Under the pieces are notes generated by a model. That model ran no database searches, was not told where the DNA came from, and saw only the letters and a list, made by a program, of their open reading frames with translations. 64,000 bases of DNA, taken from contig NZ_QPJM01000015.1 of assembly GCF_003337575.1 (NCBI RefSeq), positions 59,475-123,474 on the forward strand, in the 5' to 3' direction. Position 1 is the first letter of the stretch, and each line of letters starts with the position of its first letter. Below, in pieces: positions 51,242-60,253 of this stretch. The DNA is from Phyllobacterium bourgognense. GTDB lineage: Bacteria; Pseudomonadota; Alphaproteobacteria; Rhizobiales; Rhizobiaceae. The translations under genes and the position numbers were made by a program.

Positions 51242-51537
51242 CCGAGCCATGCTGTGCCCGCCGCCGCGGCTTGGCGGCTTGCTCTTGTGCCACCGGAAGG
51301 ACTTGCCCGTCGGCGGCCCACGTTCCGGCTCGTCAACTTAGTTTCCAGCCTCCTTGGCCGCCTAGATGAATGTAAAGCGCGCCGATCCTGGGGAGAAGTT
51401 CTCTTCAAGGCACTTCAGCGGCGCACGCTTGGTGGCCGTCAGTATCTCGCTTTCTCGATCGGCCAATCGGTGATAATCATTTCTGCGGCTTGAAGTGTCG
51501 AGGTTACGACGCGCATCCGGCCGAGATGGCTTGTCAT
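51239..51537 (-). pseudogene. decayed DUF982 gene, left copy
   Basis: The reverse strand from 51537 reads TSHLGRMRVVTSTLQAAEMI and ITDWPIEKA. A frameshift near 51445 follows, then SEILTATKRAPLKCLEENF and SPGSARFTFI, a stop where the intact copy has Gln (FIQAAKEAGN), a second stop where it has Tyr, and then VDEPERGPPTGKS. All pieces align in order with the intact protein at 59771-60124. At least one frameshift and two nonsense changes make it a pseudogene. Confidence 0.85.
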
Positions 51538-51752
51538 GTGCGAACAAACATCCACGTTGTGGCGCGCGACGGCTCCAATTTCGTATGATTGTGGGCTATT
51601 CCGCAGGAACAGAAAGCAAGCCAAACTTCGACGGAGCAGCTGCAGATCGTGCCTACGGTGCTCAGGCTAGAGGTAACTCCGATTATACAATCCGAAGAAG
51701 TCGCCGTGAATGAAAGGCAGACAAATGCAGCAGCCATGATGAGAGCGCTCAA
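51534..51752 (-). CDS. possible small secreted cysteine-rich protein
   Basis: A 72-residue leftward frame with a signal-like N-terminus (ALIMAAAFVCLSFTATSSD) and several cysteines in a short mature part (CIIGVTSS..TICSCSVEVW..FCSCG). It starts at TTG 51752 or ATG 51737 and ends inside the decayed DUF982 copy. Signal-plus-cysteine pattern is suggestive but the frame has no known relative to me. Confidence 0.3.
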   Translation of the reverse strand: MSALIMAAAFVCLSFTATSSDCIIGVTSSLSTVGTICSCSVEVWLAFCSCGIAHNHTKLEPSRATTWMFVRT

Positions 51753-51869
51753 TTTCCTCTATCTTTTTTTCAGACGGTTTTGGATCGTTCCTGGTGCCTA
51801 ACGCGCTTTACACGATAGCTCCATTGGTCTAGCTGCTAAGGAATATTTTTCCGATTTGGCGGGAGCGGG

Positions 51870-54116
51870 ATGGGTACGAACTACGCAGTTAAGGCTTTTC
51901 GAGTTTATAGAGACAGGGGAGCACAGGGCCTAGTTGCTCATTCCCTGCGATATGTCGCCTTCCGGATTGAAACGTTCAAGTTTCCAGTTCCCGATTGGCT
52001 CAAATCGGTACCAAGTGTAGCGTCGCAAGTTCGACAAGCTGGATCACTGAATGAGATTGGCGCTGTGCTTGCAAGGACGATACCAGACAATGTCAATCGG
52101 TCCGTTGCAATCCCCCTTAGTTCTATAAATGCTTCAGTTTTTGACCGCGTAGCCGTGGTAATTCACATCTTTTATCCTGAAATAACGGCGGACATTGCGA
52201 GACACTTGGCAAATCTACCAGTCCCGTATGGCCTGTTCATCACGACAGACAGTGAAGAAAAGAAATCGGCTATTCTCGATCGACTTGCTGGCCTTGACCT
52301 ATCTCCGCTGGAAACCGAGATAAGAATTGCGCCCAATAGGGGCCGCGACGTTGCCCCTAAATACATAGCCTACAGAGATGTCTATGACCGCTATCCAGCG
52401 TACTTGCACCTCCATTCAAAACAATCCCTCCACGCTGCAGGCAAATACGCATCTTGGCGGGATTATTTGATCTCGTCGTTGATCGGGAGCAGAGAAATCG
52501 CTGCGAGCAACCTGTCTCTCCTATCGAGAGAGAATGTAGGGGTGGTGTACCCCGAACATGCTGATTTCATAAAGGGCGTGATTAATTGGGGTTATGATTT
52601 TCCGATCGCTCGGGAGTTGCTGGCACGTATCGGGGTCAATCTTGATGCTTATAGCACGCTCGAGTTCCCTTCTGGTTCTATGTACTGGGGTAGATCGGCG
52701 GCGATAAAAAAACTACTGGACCTTAACTTGGACTACCATGATTTCCCGGAGGAAGCTGGTCAAGTCGATGGCACCTTGGCTCACGCAATCGAAAGGTCGC
52801 TCTTGTATTTCGTGGAGAAGTCCGGTCACACTTGGATCCGGGTCAATGCGTTTGGAAAACGGACCAAATCAAAAAGTGAACCCGACAGTAAGCTTGGCTT
52901 ATTCGAACCATTGATCACATCCAACCAGGAATATGTGACATTGGTGCAGAAGACGAATTACGAGACGGTCAGAATTACGGCTGCTCCAAAGTATGAGGGT
53001 AGGCGACGCTTGAACCTGATAGTACCGACCATTGAATCTGCGCACATCTTCGGTGGGATCGATACCGCTTTGAAGATTTTTTGCCAAATTGCGGATGCTT
53101 CAAAGGAGGACACAGACTTCAGAATTATCGTGAGCGACATATCCGTGAGCGAGGCCGTTCCGGATGCATTGCAGAGCTATGAAATTCAAAACATTGGGGA
53201 TGAGACCCGTAAACAATACGCCATCGTTGATGCTACTGACAGATTGCTCAATCATTTGGAAGTGACGAAGAACGACATATTCTTAGCGACGGCGTGGTGG
53301 ACCGCCTTAAACGCTTATAGACTCCAAGATGCGCAGAAAATGTTGTTCGGGCAAGCTCCGAAGGTGATCTATCTTATCCAGGACTATGAGCCTGGATTTT
53401 ATGGCTGGTCTACAAAATATGCCCTCGCAGACTCAACGTATCACCGACACGACGACACGTTTGCCATATTCAATTCCGAAGAGTTGGATAATTTCTTCGC
53501 GAAATATTACAATCACATTAATAAGCGCGTACTGAAGTATGAGGTAAACAAAAAAATTGATAACGCGCTTTCGTTAATTACCCGGGAAAAGATAATCCTA
53601 TTTTATTCTCGACCGTCTGCCATCCGGAATTGCTTCGAAGCCGGTATCGATGGCCTTGGGCTGTGGGCTAGGCGAAATCCAATCAAAGCTGCGGAGTGGA
53701 AAATTTACTGCATTGGAGAGCATTTTTATGTGCACCAGTTGGGGAATTTGAATAATGCCATCATCACGGGAAAGATGCCTCTGCCGATGTATGCCGAGCT
53801 CCTAAGCAAAGCTTCCGTTGGCTTATCTTTGATGATCTCCCCACACCCTAGTTATCCACCCCTCGAAATGGCTTACGCGGGCATTCACACGATAACAAAC
53901 CTTTATGAGTGCAAAGACCTATCGAAACGAAGCCCTCTCCTTGAAAGTTTGGACGAGGTAACGCCGGAAAGCATTGCAATTGCCCTCGAACGCGCTGTCG
54001 ACAAGGCCGAACAGAACATTGGCAATATCGGTTCTATACGCTGCCCGATTGCGGATATTGAGTCGAAAACCGAAGCATTCTCTCCGACCGCGATCTGGCA
54101 GCACGTAGAGAATTAA
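51870..54116 (+). CDS. RgpF-domain plus WsaF-type glycosyltransferase
   Basis: A 748-residue protein with two parts. Residues about 75-320 match the rhamnan synthesis protein F (RgpF) domain: VVIHIFYPEITADIARHLANLP, PNRGRDVAPKYIAYRD and YLHLHSKQS. Residues about 370-740 look like the WsaF-type GT-B glycosyltransferase (NLIVPTIESAHIFGGIDTAL, KVIYLIQDYEPGFYGWSTKYALA, ILFYSRPSAIRNCFEAG, LLSKASVGLSLMISPHPSYPPLEMA). Such proteins add rhamnose or related sugars to O-antigen or S-layer glycans. It is convergent and overlapping by four bases with the methyltransferase gene that follows. Confidence 0.88.
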   Translation: MGTNYAVKAFRVYRDRGAQGLVAHSLRYVAFRIETFKFPVPDWLKSVPSVASQVRQAGSLNEIGAVLARTIPDNVNRSVAIPLSSINASVFDRVAVVIHIFYPEITADIARHLANLPVPYGLFITTDSEEKKSAILDRLAGLDLSPLETEIRIAPNRGRDVAPKYIAYRDVYDRYPAYLHLHSKQSLHAAGKYASWRDYLISSLIGSREIAASNLSLLSRENVGVVYPEHADFIKGVINWGYDFPIARELLARIGVNLDAYSTLEFPSGSMYWGRSAAIKKLLDLNLDYHDFPEEAGQVDGTLAHAIERSLLYFVEKSGHTWIRVNAFGKRTKSKSEPDSKLGLFEPLITSNQEYVTLVQKTNYETVRITAAPKYEGRRRLNLIVPTIESAHIFGGIDTALKIFCQIADASKEDTDFRIIVSDISVSEAVPDALQSYEIQNIGDETRKQYAIVDATDRLLNHLEVTKNDIFLATAWWTALNAYRLQDAQKMLFGQAPKVIYLIQDYEPGFYGWSTKYALADSTYHRHDDTFAIFNSEELDNFFAKYYNHINKRVLKYEVNKKIDNALSLITREKIILFYSRPSAIRNCFEAGIDGLGLWARRNPIKAAEWKIYCIGEHFYVHQLGNLNNAIITGKMPLPMYAELLSKASVGLSLMISPHPSYPPLEMAYAGIHTITNLYECKDLSKRSPLLESLDEVTPESIAIALERAVDKAEQNIGNIGSIRCPIADIESKTEAFSPTAIWQHVEN

Positions 54117-54880
54117 GAAAACGCCATGACCGCCGTGAACTGCATATCATTTTCTGGCGTGTCGTTAAGCGTGATGATCTTTAGCGCCACTTCGTTGGCA
54201 GCGTTGAGGCCCAGGACTATCTCCTCATAGCTCTTGGGAGTGAACTGCCAACGATGCACGTCGACGTACCCGCCGCGTGCCATATCGTATTCGTGGATTG
54301 CACCCAAAGCTCTGCCGGCTATTGACTCCTTCCAGCCGCTATCGACGTGGTCGCCAGCCCAGTGCCGATAGGCTTCATTATGCGTTGTCAGTGCGCGATG
54401 CTCAATAACCTTGAGAAGAGGATGTCTGGTGTGCCCTTTACTCTCTAGGACCGCCTGAAGGCTAGACGGATCAATGAAATGGTCAAAGCAATAGCGCTTG
54501 TCCGGGATTACAAGGTAGTATTTCCCGCCCGGCTCCAAGAGCCGCTCCACCTGATTAAAATGGCGAATGAGATCGGGTTGATGTTCAATACAATGGCAAC
54601 TTATAACAGCAGAGAACTTCGCATCGATGACGCTCAAATCTCCGTCGTTTGCGACATAGTTGATCGTCGGAATCGTGTCAGGATCGTAACCAACACGTTT
54701 GGCGCGTTCTCGGAGTTCATCTGTCGTCATCACGTCAAAATAAGATACATTTTCCCCGCGAACGCACGGGTTGTTGAAAGGCCCAATCTCTAGAACTGAT
54801 CGTTCCAGTTGTGGGATAGTCGCAAAGGACTGTCGTGTTACAAAACTAAGTTGCGACTTTCTCTTAAAAATGGACTTCAA
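54113..54880 (-). CDS. class I SAM-dependent methyltransferase
   Basis: A 255-residue enzyme. Unusual motif I VLEIGPFNNPCVRGENVSYFDV, then FSAVISCHCIEHQPDLIRHF (motif IV with CIEH) and RLLEPGGKYYLVIPDKRYCFDHF. This subgroup, with IGPFxNP and PDKRYCFD motifs, is common in surface-polysaccharide gene clusters. It is leftward and overlaps the 3' end of the RgpF/WsaF gene. Confidence 0.85.
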   Translation of the reverse strand: MKSIFKRKSQLSFVTRQSFATIPQLERSVLEIGPFNNPCVRGENVSYFDVMTTDELRERAKRVGYDPDTIPTINYVANDGDLSVIDAKFSAVISCHCIEHQPDLIRHFNQVERLLEPGGKYYLVIPDKRYCFDHFIDPSSLQAVLESKGHTRHPLLKVIEHRALTTHNEAYRHWAGDHVDSGWKESIAGRALGAIHEYDMARGGYVDVHRWQFTPKSYEEIVLGLNAANEVALKIITLNDTPENDMQFTAVMAFS

Positions 54881-55196
54881 TGCGGCATCTCCTCTTGCAG
54901 AGTCCTATACACAAAGATGGAAATGCCGACAATTAAGATTCGGCTCGGGAGATTTCAAAACCAGATGGGCGCCTTCGCAACGCGAAAAGGGCCGGCCGGA
55001 GCGTTCTCCGTCTTCGAATCCAGCTATTCAGCCAATTAAACCACAGCCACGAAGTCTCGTAAAAATAGTAGACTATGTATCCAACAATGCAGACCATCCA
55101 GAGCATCCACAGTACCACACGGTCCAGCGGATTCTTTTGGGCAGCACGGCTTCAAAGGCAGAAAATACCGCGCCACCTCTGCGTCAACTTTGGCTT
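54881..55196. other. 316-base spacer with no certain gene
   Basis: A leftward frame at 54933-55118 encodes a hydrophobic, Trp-rich 61-residue peptide (WMLWMVCIVGYIVYYFYETS), and another frame starting near 55200 encodes 54 residues. Neither has a ribosome site, and they overlap in different phases; I do not call either. Confidence 0.4.
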
Positions 55197-56028
55197 TCAT
55201 AGACACCCTTCTCGCCTGGGTCTGGGATACTTCCTGAGATGGCGTGGGAGTATCTGGAAGTCCTCTTGTTCTAATTTAATGCCATGCCAATTCAACCACA
55301 TATGGCCCGCAGCGAAGATGGTTCCATCAAACCCTTGGCAGATTTGCAGATCCATATAAGGCTCGTATATTGCGTCGATTGAATTGTCGGCAATCTTGAC
55401 GCGCTTAAAATCCTTCGACTGAACGAAGACGCATTGGCATAGGTCGCGGCTACCAGTTCGTAGCCTTTGGACTTCCCTAGCTCGATAAAGGCCAGCAACG
55501 ATGCGTCTAGGATCGGCATCTTGTACAAAATAGAGATCGTTCGAAGCGCTCGGGTTGAACTCAACCACAATGAGGCGAGGCTGGTCGTTCTTTAGCCCAT
55601 TCCAGACGTGCCAATCGTTACCGTCAATATCGATAGACAAGAACATCGAAATCCATGGGGATGGGTGTTCTGCCGAGAATGTTGTCGAGGCTATGCTCGC
55701 CTTCCCAACCAACGAAAGCATTCTCAACGAACACTTCTCCTTTCCGACTCTTGTGGGTGCCGGCCAGGCGATCCGCTCGGGTCGTCTCACCCTCGACGAG
55801 GACCGCATTCCAGCCCTTATTATTGATTAAGTTCCAAGTGTTTGACAGGTACTTTCCATCCCACGCGCCAAATTCAACGCACCACTTATTCTTGGTGCCG
55901 ATCAGGTCAAGGATCTTCGCAATTATGCCGTCCTCTCCGTATTGAGACGTTACATCTGATGCAAATTCACGCAGATACGTACTCTTTGGATTGGTGCGCT
56001 TGTTACGGCGGATTTCAATTACTGGCAT
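55197..56028 (-). pseudogene. methyltransferase gene (FkbM-like) broken by several frameshifts
   Basis: The reading begins at 56028 with PVIEIRRNKRTNPKS, SQYGEDGIIAKILDLIG and WCVEFGAWDGKYLSNTWNL, all in one frame to about 55640. It jumps frame near FDVL|SIDIDGNDWHVWNGL, again near DADPRR|ASLLAFIELGKSKGYELVAA, and again near ANASSF|VQSKDFKRV, after which DNSIDAIYEPYMDL and GFDGTIFAAGHMWLNWHG run to the stop at 55197. Joined, the pieces give one protein of about 275 residues of the FkbM-like type. At least three frame changes are needed. Sequencing error in a low-coverage assembly is an alternative, but neighbours are intact. Confidence 0.85.
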
Positions 56029-56252
56029 TGGAAAATCTCAGTTGGCGGGGATGGCGTTTGTTTCACCCGTCGATTCCAACGTCAAGCGATAGCCGCTAAA
56101 ATACCCCAAGGCCACCCATGAACCTCCGCCGGACATGCCAGCGTCTGCTTTGGCACGTCCCGCGTCAGCATGGGGGCGGGGTAAGATCAGGCTGGCACGG
56201 CCATCCTCGCCTAGATGGTTGTTGGCCGCGCTTTTACTCCCCGAAATCGCGG

Positions 56253-57347
56253 TTATTGCGGTGTATCGTAACCAGTGACAATGCTTCGATCGAGCCCGCC
56301 TCCCGCTATAACACGGTCAGGACTGCGCCCCGGCTTGAGCATTAGAGCTCGCCGCTCGATGAGGTGCCATGAGCACCAGGCGAGTGCCAGCGACAGAACC
56401 GTAGTGAGAAAACACAGAACCCCGAAACTCAGGTCATTTCGAGCGAAATAGATCAGAGATTGTTGAACTGGGAACGCATAAAGATACATGCCATATGAAA
56501 AATCCCCGAAGCGCCCCCATTTGCTTAGCAGGGGAGCGGCGTGAAGGCAAAAAGTCAAGGTGATATACGGGACGGTCAGCCACGTGCAGAAGGCGAGCAG
56601 CTGCGGCCACCCATATTCTACCAGGGCCGTTGCGCAAGCCATGATCACCGCGATATCGATGCGCAACGATATTCGATCTTTCACCAGACGGAATATCGAT
56701 CCAACGAAAAAGAATGGCATGATCGACGCGGCAGAGGCCGCGCCCGTATCCAGAATGACGATCTGCGGCCCATCGTAGAAGTGGGAGAAGTAGACATCCG
56801 CTCCGCAAACCATCACAGTCGCGAGCATGGTGAAACGGAAGAGACGCCGTCCGCTTATCACTGCAAGAGCGGCAACCGAGCAGTAGCAGAAGAATTCAAC
56901 CGGGAGCGTCCAAAGTGAGCCATTAACCGCGTACCTATAAGTGTTTTGCTCGAATACGCCGGGAAGAGAGTATCTCGGCAGAAGAGCGATGTTCTTGAAA
57001 AATTCGGCAAAACCAGGGCTGAAAAAGTAGTCTTCTATTGGAAGTGAAGTCACAATCGGTCCAATAAGGCATGCGCATATTATGACGCAAACGATCAATG
57101 CCGGGAATATGCGCAAGCTCCGCTTCAAAAAAAACGGTACGAGCCTCGGATCCCGTAGCCAGCTTTCAGTGATCAGATATCCGCTGAGGACAAAAAAAAT
57201 CATAACGCCCATTTCGGAGATTGCCACGCCCCACATCGACGTTATTGGCAGACCGAGCAGAGCCGCGCTGTGCCCCCATATGACAAGGAAGGCCGCCAGA
57301 AACCTGACGAAATCGAAATTGTTAGCCCTTTGATCGACCGTTGACAT
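56253..57347 (-). CDS. acyltransferase 3 (OafA/YrhL) family membrane protein, copy 2
   Basis: A 364-residue polytopic protein, paralogous to the one at 45108-46199. Motifs: NNFDFVRFLAAFLVIWGHS, FFVLSGYLITESWLRDP, RIFPALIVCVII, NGSLWTLPVEFFCY and GDFSYGMYLYAFPVQQS. It probably O-acetylates a surface glycan. Start ATG 57347 was chosen by comparison with copy 1 (eight residues before NNxxFVRF); a GTG at 57371 is also possible. Leftward, directly downstream of a methyltransferase gene with a short gap. Confidence 0.88.
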   Translation of the reverse strand: MSTVDQRANNFDFVRFLAAFLVIWGHSAALLGLPITSMWGVAISEMGVMIFFVLSGYLITESWLRDPRLVPFFLKRSLRIFPALIVCVIICACLIGPIVTSLPIEDYFFSPGFAEFFKNIALLPRYSLPGVFEQNTYRYAVNGSLWTLPVEFFCYCSVAALAVISGRRLFRFTMLATVMVCGADVYFSHFYDGPQIVILDTGAASAASIMPFFFVGSIFRLVKDRISLRIDIAVIMACATALVEYGWPQLLAFCTWLTVPYITLTFCLHAAPLLSKWGRFGDFSYGMYLYAFPVQQSLIYFARNDLSFGVLCFLTTVLSLALAWCSWHLIERRALMLKPGRSPDRVIAGGGLDRSIVTGYDTPQ

Positions 57348-57386
57348 CTCGCGCCCGAAAGTCCTGCTCACTCCGATACCGTGCCG

Positions 57387-58370
57387 TCAAAGGCCCAGGC
57401 GAAGATCATTTTCGCTATAAGCTAGAGGGCCGGCGCTGTCGAAAGCCGCGACAGATAGGCCGCCCTCAGCGGAGTGAAGACCATTTATTCGGAATTCAAG
57501 TGGATGAGACACGCGCCCTGTCAATAGTGCCGCTGGCTGCAGCATGGCGAAGTCCTTGTTGTTGTATATTTCCGAGTGATAAACTTCTTCATATCGCTTG
57601 TATCGCTCTCGGTCGAACGGCGGGGTACTGACCGCTCGAGCTACAACTCCAACGCGGGCGATCTCGATCGTATTGGTTTTTTCCCGCGACACATAGCAGA
57701 ACGCGAGTGGTTCAAGGTAGCAGGCCCTCAGGAACAGGTCGATGGCTGCAATACTAACGAACCAGGTGGCAAAGCCATTGTAGAGCGTCCCATCTGGCCG
57801 CGTCGCGTGGAAGAACGAGACATCGTCCGACACCGCGGCGGCCGTTTCGAGAACAACCAACCCGCCCTGTTTGCACAACTTGCGGTAGGTCATGAAATGG
57901 TCGACCGGGTTCATGACGTGATACATCACTCCGGATGACAGCACGACATCAAAGCCGAACTTCGTTTGCTCCGAGGGGCCAATTTCCAGGCCGTGTGAAT
58001 AGGTTTTTGATGCTTGGAGTTCGAAGACGTGCTCAGCAAGCCGATGAAGCGGTACCTCGGGAAAATAGTTGAATTGGACCCCGTGTGCGCGTTGGACTAG
58101 GGTCACTTGGTCGGTTCGATCAATCGCGTCAGTGGAGAGGACAGATGCCCCACTCTTTGCCATAATCGTTGACATCGCGCCTTCCATCGCGCTGATATCA
58201 ATCGCCGTCCTTCCTTTCAGGTCTATATTGCCCAGCATTTTGCGGGTAAGAGCGATGTTGTTGAACTCAAAGCCCTTTGTAAACACCCCTGGGCTGAGCT
58301 CGATTGAGTAATACCACTGAAGACGCTCCCAGCCTTCGAGAATAGTGTTCACCTGAGCGTCGTTCAGCAT
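57387..58370 (-). CDS. class I SAM-dependent methyltransferase
   Basis: A 327-residue protein. WYYSIELSPGVFTKGFEFNN is an N-terminal segment seen in tRNA-cmo5U-type and sugar methyltransferases. The SAM core has GRTAIDISAMEGAMSTIMAKSG (motif I with Ser/Ala in place of Gly), SVLSTDAIDR, VVLSSGVMYHVMNP and CKQGGLVVLETA. ATG 58370 with GGAG upstream was chosen; a TTG at 58403 would add 11 residues. It probably forms a transcript with the acyltransferase gene, and could methylate a sugar of the same glycan. Confidence 0.8.
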   Translation of the reverse strand: MLNDAQVNTILEGWERLQWYYSIELSPGVFTKGFEFNNIALTRKMLGNIDLKGRTAIDISAMEGAMSTIMAKSGASVLSTDAIDRTDQVTLVQRAHGVQFNYFPEVPLHRLAEHVFELQASKTYSHGLEIGPSEQTKFGFDVVLSSGVMYHVMNPVDHFMTYRKLCKQGGLVVLETAAAVSDDVSFFHATRPDGTLYNGFATWFVSIAAIDLFLRACYLEPLAFCYVSREKTNTIEIARVGVVARAVSTPPFDRERYKRYEEVYHSEIYNNKDFAMLQPAALLTGRVSHPLEFRINGLHSAEGGLSVAAFDSAGPLAYSENDLRLGL

Positions 58371-58512
58371 CCAAAATGCTCCAAGCCGGTTCCCATCAAG
58401 CAAGCGTCATATCAGGTATTGCCGGCGTGTTGCAAGTTCAACGTTGCCTCCGTCGCGCGTCATGCTGCTTAGGTACGTGCGTTTCTAACTAGATCACAAC
58501 AAGGAAATGACT

Positions 58513-58560
58513 ATGAACAGAGCAGCGTTCTTCGCGGCACTGCGCGTTTTGCTCTGGTAA
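58513..58560 (+). pseudogene. 5' stub of a phage-type endolysin gene
   Basis: A 15-codon frame (NRAAFFAALRVLLW, stop 58558-58560) with an AAGGAA site upstream matches the N-terminus of phage endolysin/muramidase-like proteins of rhizobial prophages (MNRAxFFAAxR). The rest of the gene is absent. It lies in the same direction as the phage-like pseudogene downstream. Confidence 0.5.
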
Positions 58561-59057
58561 GCAGCCCGACCAACCTGAAAGCGCTGACAAGCTGATCGGG
58601 CGCTTCGCCTGAAACGTCATGAAGGGGTCGCTCCAGGCTCAAGGTCAGCCATTGTGACTACTGACACGCCGCCTAACACATTGCGCGTCGATTAGTTCCG
58701 CATCGCCATCCAACAGATAAGCCCGATCTGCCAGAACGCAAAACCGGCAGATCGAGCCGTTCAGACTGAGTGAAAAAGAAGTCAAATTCTTTGTCAGGCT
58801 TTGCCGACGCAGGGAGTCGGCACTCGGCAGTTTTTTCAGAAAAATGGCAACAAAAAGGAATGACCATGGCTGCACAGGTGAAATTCGTGCCTCGGTCCGA
58901 AGGCTTCAGTTCTGGTTTGATTTTGGCGGGACCATCGAATCAGTGCTGAAGCGAGAACGGCTCCCCCTCGATCGCCAGAACAGTCGAACAGATCGTTGCG
59001 CTGGCTTCTACGACAACCTTCATAAAACCATGCAGAACGGACGGGCAGGGAACGTCA
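58561..59057. other. decayed phage-like DNA
   Basis: One forward frame at about 58866 opens AAQVKFVPRSEGFSSGLILAG and then meets a stop (58944-58946), after which the same frame continues to the ATG of the next pseudogene. It may be a broken small phage gene. Nothing else is recognisable here. Confidence 0.35.
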
Positions 59058-59713
59058 ATGGCGGATGATATGAACAACGGTAACGATGCTTCTCGGCACT
59101 ACCAGGATGCAATGCAGGCGCAGCTTGGCGAGCGAGTTACCAATCTCGGCCGCCGGCAGACTGATCTCGAAGCGGAAATGCGTTCGGGCTTCAAACAGAT
59201 GGAAACCGCACTTAGCGGCCTGGCCAATGAGACGCGGAGTTCAATCGCGGCGCATTGTCGACCACGATCGCAGAGCGGAACAAGCCACAGTGGCAAGCGC
59301 TCGGCGTGGCGTTGACCTTCTGCACGCTTCTCGGCGGCTTGGCCTATTGGCCTATCAACACCGCGACGACCGATCTAAAGGCATCAGTGCTGGCCATCAC
59401 TGGGCGAATGGTATCGCGGCAGGAAATGGAATGGCGACAGGCGAGGGGCGCCGAAGACCGGGCCCGGATGGAAGTGTCGGTCAAGTCCCTGCAAGAGGAT
59501 CAAGTGCCCCGGAAAGAGCATGAGCGTGTCTGGCAATCGTATGACCAGGAGATAACCAATGAGCGCGAATCCCGCATGGCATCGAACCAGAATAGCGCCA
59601 GATTGACGAGATAAAGCAGACACAGTCCGGCTTCTTCGGTCAACGCGTTGAACATGCAAGTTCTGGATAGGCTCGAGCGGATTGAGCGCGATCGACGCGC
59701 GGGAGGCCCCTGA
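59058..59713 (+). pseudogene. phage-derived membrane protein gene with frameshifts
   Basis: First part from ATG 59058: MADDMNNGNDASRHYQDAM, LGERVTNLGRRQTDLEAEM, RSGFKQMETALSGLANETRSSIAA. A frameshift near 59255 changes to LSTTIAERNKPQWQALGVAL, a membrane helix (FCTLLGGLAYWPI), then VSRQEMEWRQARGAEDRARME and KEHERVWQSYDQEI. A further shift near 59600 recovers DEIKQTQSGFFGQR and LDRLERIERDRRAG, ending at TGA 59711-59713. Together they form one coiled-coil/one-helix protein of the kind found beside endolysin genes in rhizobial prophages. Two or more frame changes show that it is dead. Confidence 0.75.
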
Positions 59714-59772
59714 ATAGGATTTGAATAATTATTGCTGGATTTGCAAAAGCCTCGGTCATGCCGGGGCTTTTT
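59707..59772. repeat. right copy of the duplicated segment, non-coding part
   Basis: Resembles 50932-50999: the shared text runs from CCCCTGAATAGGAT through a GCCGGGGCTTTTT end. Beyond it both copies continue into a leftward DUF982 gene (intact here, broken in the left copy). Confidence 0.65.
59745..59771. terminator. intrinsic terminator, bidirectional
   Basis: Arms AAAAGCCTCGG (59745-59755) and CCGGGGCTTTT (59761-59771), pairing over 11 positions with one G-T, loop TCATG, flanked by A and T runs. It ends the phage-like pseudogene on one strand and the DUF982 gene on the other, whose stop lies within it. Confidence 0.8.
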
Positions 59773-60124
59773 AGGCCCTGCGTGTAGGATACCGCCGACG
59801 CCCCCACCTCGTCGGCTTCCCGGTCGGCGGTCCACGTTCTGGTTCATCGACATAGTTGCCGGCTTCCTTGGCCGCCTGGATGAATGCAAAGCGCGCCGAT
59901 CCGGGCGAGAGGTTCCCTTCCAAACAGGATAGCAGAGCGCGTTTCGCAGCCGTCAGGATCTCGCTTTCTTCAATCGGCCAATCTGCGAGAATCATTTCTG
60001 CGGCTTGGAGTGCCGAGGTGACGACGCGCATCCTGCCTAGCTTGCTGGTCATGATGCGCACTTCTTTGAAGGGTTTTTCGTCCATCAGCGCGAAACGGGA
60101 AGCGCTCGGCCTCGGTTCCGTCAT
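59771..60124 (-). CDS. DUF982 family protein, intact copy
   Basis: A 117-residue protein with the DUF982 core at about 15-92: KPFKEVRIMTSKLGRMRVVT, SALQAAEMILADWPIEESEIL, AAKRALLSCLEGNLSPGSAR and FAFIQAAKEAGNYV. The C-terminal tail is basic (GRRRYPTRRA). DUF982 proteins are small, soluble and very numerous in rhizobia; function unknown. The start is ATG 60124, although internal ATGs at 60085 and 60052 are possible. A broken copy lies at 51239-51537. Confidence 0.85.
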   Translation of the reverse strand: MTEPRPSASRFALMDEKPFKEVRIMTSKLGRMRVVTSALQAAEMILADWPIEESEILTAAKRALLSCLEGNLSPGSARFAFIQAAKEAGNYVDEPERGPPTGKPTRWGRRRYPTRRA

Positions 60125-60178
60125 GCGTTCTAGTCAAATTTTACTAGGAACGGCAGCACAGGGCCCGGAAACCGCGCA

Positions 60179-60253
60179 TCATCGCATCCGGCGCCGCACT
60201 ATAAAAAATACACAAACGGTCACAATGACGGCAATGGCGGCTAAGGGATACAT
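60179..60253 (-). CDS. 24-residue single-span membrane protein, copy 2
   Basis: ATG at 60251-60253 and TGA at 60179-60181 frame 24 codons with the same plan as 6699-6773: a short N-terminus, one helix (LAAIAVIVTVCVFFIV) and a basic tail RRRMR. The two proteins differ at five positions by conservative or helix-internal changes and keep length exactly. It lies 54 bases upstream of the DUF982 start on the same strand, so the two might be co-transcribed. Confidence 0.55.
   Translation of the reverse strand: MYPLAAIAVIVTVCVFFIVRRRMR

Noticed and set aside
54933..55118. Trp-rich 61-residue membrane peptide
   Set aside because: No ribosome site, overlaps other weak frames and may be part of decayed DNA; left as a note in the spacer entry.
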